From the NCBI GenBank assembly GCA_001800075.1, contig MGUR01000053.1:25394-33537 (forward strand): a DNA stretch of 8,144 nt. Reading direction: 5' to 3'. A program made the translations under genes and the position numbers. Position 1 is the stretch's first letter. Every line of letters starts with the position of its first letter. Of this stretch, positions 1-6,951 are shown piece after piece. Origin of the DNA: Elusimicrobia bacterium RIFCSPLOWO2_01_FULL_59_12. Its GTDB lineage: Bacteria > Elusimicrobiota > Elusimicrobia > 2-01-FULL-59-12. The notes under the pieces were generated by a model. It saw only the letters and a program-made list of their open reading frames with translations, had not been told where the DNA came from and searched no databases.

Positions 1-2
1 AC

Positions 3-1304
3 GGGCCCGTCCAGAATTGGGGGAATCCCGCGACCCTCGCCGATCTCTGGCGCGTGCTCACCCGAAGCAATTACGGCGGACTGAAACTCCACCCGGTGGA
101 GAGTCAGTTCGCATGGACCCTGGGCGGTTTGGCCGCACAGGGGTCCCATTTTTTTCAGACGTTCCTGGGCCAATGGGGAGGGGTCGGTCTTTTGGCTGGG
201 ACCTTCGGTTTGTTCATGTCCTTTCAAATGCCCGACCGCCTCGCCGCTACGGTCCGGCTGTTCGGTTGCTGGTTCCTGGCCGGACCCTTTTTCTTTGCGC
301 TTTCCAACCTGCCGGTTGAGCAGCGGACAACCGCGCCCATTCTGGAGCCGTATCTGATTCTGGTCAACCTGATCTGGGCGGTGTGGCTGGCGCAGGGGAT
401 CGGCGCGGCGGCCCGATGGATCCGCGCGCCGGCGCTGCGGTGGGTTCTTTTGGGCGTGCTGTTGATCCCATCGCTCGTCCAGGCACGGTCGTCGTTCCGG
501 TCCTACCGGGATCACTTCTATGCCTATGACCTGGGCCGCAACATGCTCAAGACGCTCCCCCCGCGCGCCGTGCTGTACGACCCGGATGACCCGGTGGCGT
601 TTACGCTGCGGGGGATGCAGTTGCTGGAAAACCGGCGGAACGACGTGGCGCTGCTGAATTTCTTCCGGACCTATTGGGGATATCGTCAGATGGTGGACCG
701 CTGGCCGGACCTTCTGCCGCCCGTCCCGTATCGGAATGCGCAGGAGCTTGAAAGCGCCTTTTGGAATTACGCCTGCAAACGCCGGCCCTGTTACGTGGAT
801 CTTCCGGTGAAACTGCCGCCGGGCATATCCTACCGGGTGGAGGGCCTGCTGTATCCCATCGAACTGGCCGCCTCGCCGCCGACGCCGGAGGAGCTGCGAC
901 GCGCGGAGCTGCGGTACCCCTTGTACGCCTGGCGAGGTTCCTGGCGAACGCCGCGGCACCCGGATTTCTTTACCCGCCAAATCCTGAATTACCGCGCCGC
1001 CGCCCACTGCAATCTCGGGTTGAAATATGCCGAGCGCCGGGAATGGGAAGCGGCCCGCGCGCATTACCAGCGCGCGCTCAGCATCGATCCCCTTCTTTCC
1101 GTCGCTTACAATAATCTTGGGGTGGCTGATTTTGAACAGCGCCGGTATGATCGCGCGGTGGACAATTACCGGTTGGCGCTGCTGTACGATCCAGGAAATG
1201 CCGGGTATCAGCGTAATTTGGAGATCGCCAAGCAAGCTAAAGAAATGTCGTCATTCCCGCGAAAGCGGGCCCTCAACACATCCGGCGGGCCCGTCCGCCA
1301 GTAG
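3..1304 (+). CDS. DUF2723-family membrane protein with C-terminal TPRs (5' partial)
   Basis: The reading frame is open from the first bases, so the gene starts upstream; 433 residues are visible. The opening residues read NWGNPATLADLWRVLTR-NYG, the conserved NWG(D/N)P loop that I associate with DUF2723 proteins (bacterial relatives of TMEM260, GT-C-like multi-span proteins). A GTG at 54 is therefore an internal codon and not the start. Hydrophobic segments follow at about residues 56-75, 82-100, 116-135 and 145-160, then a soluble region rich in aromatic and charged residues. Two TPR units lie at about residues 331-398 (consensus pieces NLGLKYAERREWEAARAHY and YNNLGVADFEQRRYDRAVDNY). Known for the family: predicted membrane glycosyltransferases; no bacterial substrate can be read from this fragment. 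The catalytic N-terminal half is outside the window. The last 17 residues (SFPRKR... to VRQ) are encoded by an inverted-repeat element and are probably not ancestral; the native protein likely ended near QAKE. Family assignment is fairly sure, function is not. Confidence 0.8.
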   Translation, partial: GPVQNWGNPATLADLWRVLTRSNYGGLKLHPVESQFAWTLGGLAAQGSHFFQTFLGQWGGVGLLAGTFGLFMSFQMPDRLAATVRLFGCWFLAGPFFFALSNLPVEQRTTAPILEPYLILVNLIWAVWLAQGIGAAARWIRAPALRWVLLGVLLIPSLVQARSSFRSYRDHFYAYDLGRNMLKTLPPRAVLYDPDDPVAFTLRGMQLLENRRNDVALLNFFRTYWGYRQMVDRWPDLLPPVPYRNAQELESAFWNYACKRRPCYVDLPVKLPPGISYRVEGLLYPIELAASPPTPEELRRAELRYPLYAWRGSWRTPRHPDFFTRQILNYRAAAHCNLGLKYAERREWEAARAHYQRALSIDPLLSVAYNNLGVADFEQRRYDRAVDNYRLALLYDPGNAGYQRNLEIAKQAKEMSSFPRKRALNTSGGPVRQ

Positions 1305-1372
1305 TTTGGAGGACGGGAATCCAGTGGCTTTTAATCCAATGCTGGATCCCCGCTTATGTCCGCGGGGATGAC
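1250..1372. repeat. Dispersed inverted-repeat element (GTCATTCCCGC...GATGAC type)
   Basis: The ends are inverted copies: GTCATTCCCGCG at 1250-1261 against CGCGGGGATGAC at 1361-1372, with one mismatch. A second, inner pair is GGGAATCCAG at 1315-1324 against CTGGATCCCC at 1342-1351, also with one mismatch. The right arm folds into an 8-bp stem (ATCCCCGC 1346-1353 with GCGGGGAT 1362-1369, loop of 8). The left arm starts GTCATTCCCGCGAAAGCGGG, then carries about 45 extra bases before GGGAATCCAG. This motif is a very common non-autonomous repeat in many bacterial phyla and is known for giving spurious peptides such as SFPRKRES. No transposase is present. There is no T-run after the right hairpin, so I do not call it an intrinsic terminator, although the folded RNA could stabilise or block 3' ends. 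The element begins inside the upstream gene and ends 52 bp before the next start codon. Confidence 0.85.
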
Positions 1373-1424
1373 AAAAGGGCTTGCGCTCCCATCATCCGCC
1401 AGCTAAGCTCATTAGTGCGTAAAT

Positions 1425-3125
1425 ATGATACGAATTGCATGCATCGTTGCTTGCAGCTCCTTCCTCATTAACGGCGCCCTGCTCGCCGCCCCGAAAAGCA
1501 TTTCTATGGGCGCCCTTTTCGAAAAGAATTCAAGCGGCGAAAAGCCTCAGATCGCGCGCGACCTGGAGGGGCTTGACCCGAAGGAAGGCACGATCAGCCG
1601 GGGGCTTCGAGGAACCTTTACGGTGCGTCATTATGTGTCGGGCCCCTGGGCCGGCGGCACCGCCATCATTGAGCTGGCGTCGGATCTCTCGTATGCGGAA
1701 ATCCGCATTTTCGACTTTGAAGGCAGCCTGCAAAGGATTTATTCCGTTCAACCCAACGCGCAAAAAGGGCGGCTGGATCCGTCGAGCGTGAACAATCCCC
1801 TGGCCATGGTTCAGCAGGCCAGTCCTCCCAGCGCCGTTTCCGGTCAGTCAGACGCGATGAACGTCGTGCGTTCGCGGGAGCGGGAAGCGGCGGTCGCAGC
1901 TCAAACCGCGCAGGCGGTCAAAGCCGGGCAGGAAGAACGTGCGGCCGAACGGAGCGCTCCTCAGGGCAGGGCGGGGACGGTGTCCAATAAGGCGGGGTCC
2001 ATCGTTGAGGGAAGCACGCTTGCGGCCATCGAAGCGGCGGAAAGCGAGCGCATGTCGCCCAAGAGACGCTTGGTGAGGGTGCGTCGCAAGCGCCCGCGCA
2101 AAACCCCGAAGAACGCGCTGGACACGCCCCTCTCCGGTCCAGGCAGCCAGTACGAATATTATTACGAAGACGTCGTCGTGGTGGACAAACCCGCTCAACC
2201 GGATGATCCAGCCGCTTCCGAAAAGCCCGTTCAAACGGCCGCTGCGGCGCCGGAGCCGCCCGCCGCCAAAACGTCCCCCGAACCCGTGCAGGTGGCGTCC
2301 TCCCGGATGAGCCCCTCGGTAACGCCAAGGGGGGGATCCCTCCCGGCGCCCTCCGCGTCCTCAGCCTACGATGAAGCCGGCCTCCCGGACGTGACTCAAG
2401 CGGTTCAGGAAAACCAGACAGAGAGCGCCGCGTCACGGTCAAGGCGCAGGCAAAGAGAAACAGTTGCAGAAGATATCCGTGAGGCCCAAAAAGCGGCCGC
2501 GCGGTTGGACAGTGATCAATGGACCCCGAAATCGGGTGCGGCCGCCCCGCTCTCGGATGCGGAATTGGGGCTGGTCCCCCTGGAGGGTTCCGGATCTTCA
2601 CCCGCGCGGCGCGCGCGGCGCAGGACGCAAGAGGATGAAATGGTGCCGATGTCCGAGGAGGTTCGTCGCGGCGGCCGGGTGACCGAGGGCAGCGAAGCGT
2701 GGTCGCCCAGCGCCACGGCGCCTAAATTAAGCGCCAAAGAACAGCAAACCCTGGCGATGTTGAATAATCTGAAGCAGGTTGCCCCGGTTCCGGTCGTCAA
2801 AGTCAACCGCGACGTCAACAACCCGGAGGAAGGCGTTAAACCCTTCTACTCGTTGGAAAAATTCTCGGGTCCGCAATATGGGCGCCATCGCGAGTTCGAG
2901 CGGCGCGTCATCTATAAGCAAAACAGGAAAAGCGCCGTGAAAGGTTATGAGTTTTACATTGATGAAGTGGATCGAAAGCAGGAAAAGCATTATTTGTACT
3001 ACTACAAAGTGGATCCAAAAACAAAAAAGGCCAAACTGATCGCCACGGAGAAACACGAGCAAGTCGCTTTTCTCAGCAATTACGACATCGGTTCTGAAGA
3101 CAAGGGTAAGATCGATTACGAATAA
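1425..3125 (+). CDS. Putative exported low-complexity protein of unknown function
   Basis: I do not recognise this 566-residue protein. Residues 1-22 look like a Sec signal peptide (MIR, then hydrophobic to GALLAA), which supports the ATG at 1425. Residues about 25-118 form a compact-looking, strand-rich region (GTFTVRHY, GGTAIIELASDLSYAEIRIFDF). Residues 120-465 are low-complexity, rich in Ala, Pro, Ser, Glu and Arg, with three Arg/Lys clusters (213-226, 338-344, 395-400) and a Tyr/acidic patch (QYEYYYEDVVVVD, 242-254). Residues 470-566 look folded again and are rich in Tyr, Lys and charged residues (KHYLYYYKVDPKTKKAKLIA). The only cysteines are at 6 and 10, in the signal peptide. There is no clear Shine-Dalgarno site. 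A weak promoter-like pair, TTGCGC (1381) and TAAGCT (1404) with 17-bp spacing, lies just upstream. The gene stands between the repeat element and the hppA promoter and is probably its own transcription unit. The two-domains-plus-linker shape suggests an envelope or periplasm-spanning protein, which is inference only. The ORF is real with good confidence; function is unknown. Confidence 0.75.
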   Translation: MIRIACIVACSSFLINGALLAAPKSISMGALFEKNSSGEKPQIARDLEGLDPKEGTISRGLRGTFTVRHYVSGPWAGGTAIIELASDLSYAEIRIFDFEGSLQRIYSVQPNAQKGRLDPSSVNNPLAMVQQASPPSAVSGQSDAMNVVRSREREAAVAAQTAQAVKAGQEERAAERSAPQGRAGTVSNKAGSIVEGSTLAAIEAAESERMSPKRRLVRVRRKRPRKTPKNALDTPLSGPGSQYEYYYEDVVVVDKPAQPDDPAASEKPVQTAAAAPEPPAAKTSPEPVQVASSRMSPSVTPRGGSLPAPSASSAYDEAGLPDVTQAVQENQTESAASRSRRRQRETVAEDIREAQKAAARLDSDQWTPKSGAAAPLSDAELGLVPLEGSGSSPARRARRRTQEDEMVPMSEEVRRGGRVTEGSEAWSPSATAPKLSAKEQQTLAMLNNLKQVAPVPVVKVNRDVNNPEEGVKPFYSLEKFSGPQYGRHREFERRVIYKQNRKSAVKGYEFYIDEVDRKQEKHYLYYYKVDPKTKKAKLIATEKHEQVAFLSNYDIGSEDKGKIDYE

Positions 3126-3136
3126 CCCCGCCTTGA

Positions 3137-3165
3137 TTGACTCCGCATCGTGAATACTCTTTAAT
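3137..3165 (+). promoter_or_regulatory. Candidate sigma70-type promoter for hppA
   Basis: TTGACT (3137-3142) and TTTAAT (3160-3165) each differ from the sigma70 consensus at one base and are separated by exactly 17 bp, in an AT-richer gap between two GC-rich genes. Transcription would start near 3172, only about 3 nt before the hppA ATG. No Shine-Dalgarno sequence lies between, so the message would be leaderless or nearly so. A second -10-like string, TAATAT (3162-3167), gives a less favourable 19-bp spacing. Confidence 0.5.
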
Positions 3166-3174
3166 ATCCCGTCT

Positions 3175-5463
3175 ATGAGCGAAGCAAATATCGTTTTACC
3201 CCCGCTGACGCGGAATGAATGGACCCTTTTATGGGCGGTCCTGGGGTCGGCGCTTGTCGCGCTCGGTTATGGATTATTAATGGTCTGGAGCGTCCTGCGC
3301 TGCGATCCCGGAACCCCCGCCATGCAGAAAGTCGGCAAGGCCATCGAAGACGGCGCCATGGCCTACCTGCGCCGCCAGATCAAAGTCATGATCTGGTTTG
3401 TTCTTATCCTGGATGTGGGTCTTTATTTGATGTACAGCCATCTTTATGCCGATCAAGGGCCCGGGCACCCGTTGGCCCTCGGAGTCGCCGTGGCGTTCCT
3501 GGCGGGCGTTCTCGCCTCCTACGGCGCCGGATATGTGGGCATGTGGCTGGCGGTCAAAGCCAATGTGCGCACGGCGGCCGCCGCGATGGAAAGTTTTCCC
3601 AAAGCGATGAAGGTGGCCTTTAACGCGGGGACCGTCTCCGGGATGTTCACGGTGGGCTTCGGCCTGCTGGGGGCGACCCTGATTTTCCTCATTTTCCGGG
3701 AAGAGGCAATGCGCATTCTGGTGGGTTTCGGATTCGGCGGATCGCTGGCGGCTTTGTTCATGCGCGTGGGCGGCGGAATTTTCACCAAGGCGGCCGACAT
3801 CGGGGCCGATCTGGTGGGCAAAATCGAAGCGGGCATACCCGAAGATGACCCCCGGAACGCCGCGGTGATCGCCGACAACGTGGGGGATAACGTCGGCGAC
3901 TGCGCCGGCATGGCGGCGGATGTGTTCGAATCGTATGAAGTGACCCTGGTCGCGGCGATTATTCTCGCAGCGGCGACGCTGGCCACCCCCCAGTTTCAGG
4001 CGGATTACGGGGCGAACGCCTCGTCTTTCGCTCTTAAATTGATCCTCTTCCCTCTTTTGATCCGGGCCGTCGGCGTGTTCGCCTCCATTCTCGGGACGAT
4101 CAGCGTGCGGTTGAAGCCCGGCGAACAGGACCCGATGAAGCCGATCATCTGGGGGTACTGGGTCTCCTCCCTGAGCGCGCTGGCCGGCGTCGCCGTGGTG
4201 AATTACTTCTATTTGCACGACCCGCGCACCGGTCTGGTGGATTGGCGGTTCACGGTCGCCAGCGGGATCGGGATCGTCCTGGCGATTTTGACCCTGTTCC
4301 TGACCAATTATTACACCCATCCCAACAACCGTCCCGTCAGTGAAACGGCCATTGCGTCTAAAACCGGCCCCGCGACGCTGTTGTTGTCCGGCATGGCCGA
4401 AGGCAACGAATCCACGGTCTGGGCGATCGTTCTGATCGGCCTGACCATCTTGAGTTCCATGTGGGTTTTCGCCAGCGAACCGGCGCTCGCCGCCTATGGG
4501 ATCGCTCTGGCCGGGCTGGGGCTGCTGACGACCACCGGATTTATTCTCGCCATGGACACCTACGGGCCGATCACCGATAACGCGCATGGCATCTTCGAGA
4601 TGGCCGGCGTATCCAACGAACGGGCCAGCCGGACGCTTTCCTGGATGGATGCCATCGGCAACACCACCAAAGCGCTGACCAAGGGGCTCGCCATTGCCAC
4701 GGCGGTCCTGGCCGCTGTATCGCTCTTTAAATCCTTTATCGATGAGGCGCAACTCAACGAAATAGGGATTCAAGTCAATCTTCCCAAAGTGTTTGTCGGC
4801 GTCCTGATCGGGGGCGCCGTGCCGTTCCTGTTCACGGCGTTTTCGCTCAAGGCGGTCGGCCGCGCGGCCTACTTTGTGGTGGAAGAAGTCCGCCGCCAGT
4901 TCCGCGAGCATCCCGGCATCATGACGCGCAAGGAACTCCCGGAGTACGGCCGCTGCGTGGAGATCGTCACGGCGGCCGCGCAGAAAGAACTGCTGGGGCC
5001 GGGGATGGTCGCGGTGGCGACTCCGGTCCTGGTGGCTTTTGGATTGGGCGCGGCGGCGTGCGGCGGATATCTCTGCGGCGCGATCCTGACCGGCCAGCTT
5101 CTGGCGGTCTACATGGCCAACACCGGCGGCCTCTGGGATAATGCGAAGAAAAAGATCGAAGATGGATTTCTCGGCGGCAAAGGCACCGACCGGCACAAGG
5201 CGGCCATCATCGGCGATACCGTCGGGGATCCTTACAAGGACACGGCAGGCCCGTCGCTGAATCCGCTGATCAAAGTCATGAACCTGGTGGCGATTTTGAT
5301 CGTTCCCTTTACGATTCGCCCGCTGTCGCCAGGGGTGCGCGCCACGGTGATCATGGTCTCCGCGGCGATGCTGATCGCCGCGGTGATTATTTCCCATCGC
5401 GGGGCCATCCTGCTTCCGACTCCCTCGGACGGCGAACACCCTCCCGCGCCCCCCAAGGACTAA
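3175..5463 (+). CDS. hppA: Membrane-bound proton-translocating pyrophosphatase, K+-independent type
   Basis: This 762-residue integral membrane enzyme hydrolyses pyrophosphate and uses the energy to pump cations, normally protons, across the inner membrane. The length and the roughly 16 hydrophobic segments match the family. The substrate-binding core is intact: ADIGADLVGKIE at 207-218, PEDDPRN at 222-228, and ADNVGDNVGDCAGMAAD at 233-249 with the Asp residues that bind Mg-pyrophosphate. The C-terminal block has NTGGLWDNAKK (649-659), DRHKAA (672-677) and GDTVGDPYKDTAGPSLN (680-696). The stretch GNTTKALTKG (495-504) has Lys499 and Thr502, the KxxT pair of K+-independent enzymes; K+-dependent ones carry Ala at the first site. 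One segment is unusual: DNAHGIFEM (468-476), where many members have DNAGGIAEM. The start at ATG 3175 gives the usual N-terminal length and sits directly after a promoter with no Shine-Dalgarno site. The stop is 3 nt before def. The product call is secure. Pump specificity (H+ rather than Na+) is inferred. Confidence 0.96.
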   Translation: MSEANIVLPPLTRNEWTLLWAVLGSALVALGYGLLMVWSVLRCDPGTPAMQKVGKAIEDGAMAYLRRQIKVMIWFVLILDVGLYLMYSHLYADQGPGHPLALGVAVAFLAGVLASYGAGYVGMWLAVKANVRTAAAAMESFPKAMKVAFNAGTVSGMFTVGFGLLGATLIFLIFREEAMRILVGFGFGGSLAALFMRVGGGIFTKAADIGADLVGKIEAGIPEDDPRNAAVIADNVGDNVGDCAGMAADVFESYEVTLVAAIILAAATLATPQFQADYGANASSFALKLILFPLLIRAVGVFASILGTISVRLKPGEQDPMKPIIWGYWVSSLSALAGVAVVNYFYLHDPRTGLVDWRFTVASGIGIVLAILTLFLTNYYTHPNNRPVSETAIASKTGPATLLLSGMAEGNESTVWAIVLIGLTILSSMWVFASEPALAAYGIALAGLGLLTTTGFILAMDTYGPITDNAHGIFEMAGVSNERASRTLSWMDAIGNTTKALTKGLAIATAVLAAVSLFKSFIDEAQLNEIGIQVNLPKVFVGVLIGGAVPFLFTAFSLKAVGRAAYFVVEEVRRQFREHPGIMTRKELPEYGRCVEIVTAAAQKELLGPGMVAVATPVLVAFGLGAAACGGYLCGAILTGQLLAVYMANTGGLWDNAKKKIEDGFLGGKGTDRHKAAIIGDTVGDPYKDTAGPSLNPLIKVMNLVAILIVPFTIRPLSPGVRATVIMVSAAMLIAAVIISHRGAILLPTPSDGEHPPAPPKD
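5455..5459 (+). promoter_or_regulatory. Shine-Dalgarno site deciding the GTG start of def
   Basis: AAGGA lies inside the last codons of hppA, 7 nt before the GTG at 5467. This good spacing supports the GTG as the def start and suggests translational coupling to hppA. Confidence 0.7.
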
Positions 5464-5466
5464 CCG

Positions 5467-5976
5467 GTGTCCCTTCTTCCAATCGTCAAAATGGGCGAAC
5501 CTGTTTTGCGAAAGAAGACCGTCCCGGTCACGGCGTTTGACGAGGCCCTGCGTCAGATCCTGGAGGACATGTTCCAGACGATGTACGCGGCTCCCGGCGT
5601 TGGATTGGCGGCCAATCAAGTGGGGCTGACGGGGCGATTTGCCGTCATCGATGTTCACTCCGAAGGAAAGCGCCGGCCGATGGCGATCATCAATCCGGTC
5701 ATTGAGTCTCGCTCGGGCAAGATCATTGAGGAAGAAGGCTGTCTCTCGATCCCCGGTTTCGCCGCGCGGATCAAGCGTTCCGCCCGCGTCCGGGTCCGTG
5801 CGATCGATCAAAACGGCCTGCCCGTGGTGATTGAAGGGGAAGGCCTTCTGGCCCGCTGCCTTCAGCATGAGATCGACCATTTGAATGGGGTGTTTTATAT
5901 TGACCACCTTTCTTTGCTTCAGCGTCTTCGAATCAAACGCGAAATCGCCCGCCGTAAAAAGTCAAAACTATTCTAG
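5467..5976 (+). CDS. def: Peptide deformylase
   Basis: Cytoplasmic metalloenzyme of 169 residues, the normal family length. It removes the N-formyl group from the initiator methionine of new proteins at the ribosome exit. All three signature motifs are present: GVGLAANQ (44-51), EGCLS (90-94) and QHEIDH (133-138). Cys92, His134 and His138 are the expected metal ligands and Glu135 the catalytic base. The N-terminus (SLLPIVKMGEPVLRKK) aligns with typical deformylases from the GTG start, which has AAGGA 7 nt upstream; the next ATG (codon 9) would cut into the conserved first strand. The C-terminus is a basic helix ending KREIARRKKSKLF, common in the family and thought to help ribosome contact. 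The gene begins 3 nt after hppA and ends 10 nt before fmt, the enzyme that adds the formyl group, so the two reactions are encoded side by side. Confidence 0.97.
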   Translation: MSLLPIVKMGEPVLRKKTVPVTAFDEALRQILEDMFQTMYAAPGVGLAANQVGLTGRFAVIDVHSEGKRRPMAIINPVIESRSGKIIEEEGCLSIPGFAARIKRSARVRVRAIDQNGLPVVIEGEGLLARCLQHEIDHLNGVFYIDHLSLLQRLRIKREIARRKKSKLF

Positions 5977-5986
5977 AATCAGTCCC

Positions 5987-6937
5987 ATGCGGACTGTCTT
6001 TTTCGGAACACCTGCTTTGGCCGTTCCCTACCTGGAGTTCCTGGCCCAACAAACAGAACTCAAGGGCGTTGTCACCACGCCCGACGAACCGGCCGGGCGC
6101 GGCTATGAGACACAGCCCACGCCGGTCAAACAAGCGGCCCTTAAGTTTCCTCTGCCCGTTCTGCAGCCGGATTCTCTCACAGATCCTCAATTCCTGACTT
6201 TACTGAGATCCATCGCGCCTGACCTGGCGGTGGTTGTGGCTTATGGAAAAATCCTGCCCGCGGATGTCCTGAGCATCGCCGCGCACGGCTTCATCAATGT
6301 GCATTTTTCGCTTCTGCCCGCCTATCGCGGCGCGGCCCCGATCCAGCGCGCGCTCATGAACGGGGAAAAGCAAACGGGCGTCACGCTGTTTTGGCTGGAT
6401 GAGGGGATGGATACGGGTCCCGTTTTCCTTCAAAAGAACATGACCATTGCGGAGGAGGATGACGCCGAATCACTCCGGCAGAAGCTGATCCCTTTGGGAG
6501 TGAACGCACTGAAAGAGGCTCTCGATAGGCTGTCAAAGGGACAGGCGGCACGTCACCCTCAAGCGGGCGCCGCCAGTAAGGCCCCCTCTTTAACTAAGGA
6601 CGACGGCCGCATCGATTGGACACGGTCCGCCGCAGTTGTTTCGAACCTCATCCGGGGAACTTACCCCTGGCCGGGGGCGTTCACTTTTGTGACGGCCGGT
6701 GGCAAAAGTCTGCGGCTGAAGGTCTTAAAAGCCAAAGTCGTTCCCGTTTTAATCGATCCCAAGGATGCTGAGGGTCCCGGGGCGGTTGTTCACCTTGAAC
6801 ATGATAGCGGGTTCATTGTAAAATGTGGCCGGGAATTCCTCCACATCCTACAGGTCCAACCCGAGGGAAAGCGCCCCATGTCCGCGTGGGATTTTTGGCA
6901 GGGGGCGAGAATGAAAATAGGCGATAAAATAGGGTAA
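5987..6937 (+). CDS. fmt: Methionyl-tRNA formyltransferase
   Basis: Cytoplasmic enzyme of 316 residues that transfers a formyl group from 10-formyltetrahydrofolate to Met-tRNA(fMet). The N-terminal Rossmann-like domain starts MRTVFFGTPALAVPYL, the classic opening of the family, which fixes the ATG at 5987; the frame is open further upstream, but that part overlaps def and has no homologous look. Folate-site residues are present in INVHFSLLPAYRGAAPIQRA (103-122): Asn104 and His106, with the catalytic Asp142 in DEGMDTGPV. The loop after AYGKILP matches the family. The C-terminal tRNA-binding domain starts near residue 200 (APSLTKDDGRIDWTRSA) and runs through IRGTYPWPGAFT. There is no Shine-Dalgarno site; the start is 10 nt after the def stop, so reinitiation after def is likely. 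A -10-like TAGAAT (5974-5979) overlaps the def stop codon but has no matching -35. A hairpin follows 14 nt after the stop. Confidence 0.96.
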   Translation: MRTVFFGTPALAVPYLEFLAQQTELKGVVTTPDEPAGRGYETQPTPVKQAALKFPLPVLQPDSLTDPQFLTLLRSIAPDLAVVVAYGKILPADVLSIAAHGFINVHFSLLPAYRGAAPIQRALMNGEKQTGVTLFWLDEGMDTGPVFLQKNMTIAEEDDAESLRQKLIPLGVNALKEALDRLSKGQAARHPQAGAASKAPSLTKDDGRIDWTRSAAVVSNLIRGTYPWPGAFTFVTAGGKSLRLKVLKAKVVPVLIDPKDAEGPGAVVHLEHDSGFIVKCGREFLHILQVQPEGKRPMSAWDFWQGARMKIGDKIG

Positions 6938-6951
6938 TTTTACCTTCGGTA

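Noticed and set aside
3..12. GGGCCCGTCC at the window start also found at 1287-1296
   Set aside because: A 10-bp GC-rich match within coding DNA and a repeat; flanking bases do not match, so it is probably chance.
1346..1372. Right arm of the repeat as an intrinsic terminator
   Set aside because: The stem is good but it is followed by GACAAAAGG, with no T-run on the + strand, and the minus strand has no gene to terminate.
1440..1455. Possible lipobox (IVAC, residues 7-10) in the exported protein
   Set aside because: The cysteine comes after only nine residues, too short for a signal peptide hydrophobic core. The hydrophobic stretch continues to residue 22, so ordinary Sec processing is more likely.
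1918..2601. 227-codon minus-strand open frame inside the exported-protein gene
   Set aside because: Its Pro/Arg-rich composition is typical of a shadow of GC-rich low-complexity coding DNA, and no ribosome site or motif was seen. The + frame has a signal peptide and folded-looking ends.
3277..5907. 876-codon open frame on the minus strand, antisense to hppA and def
   Set aside because: It mirrors two certain genes. Its translation is full of His, Arg, Gln, Asp and Gly with no hydrophobic segments or motifs, as expected for the complement of GC-rich membrane-protein codons.
5885..5986. Upstream extension of fmt by 34 codons
   Set aside because: The extension overlaps the end of def in another frame and lacks homology. 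The family N-terminus begins exactly at ATG 5987.
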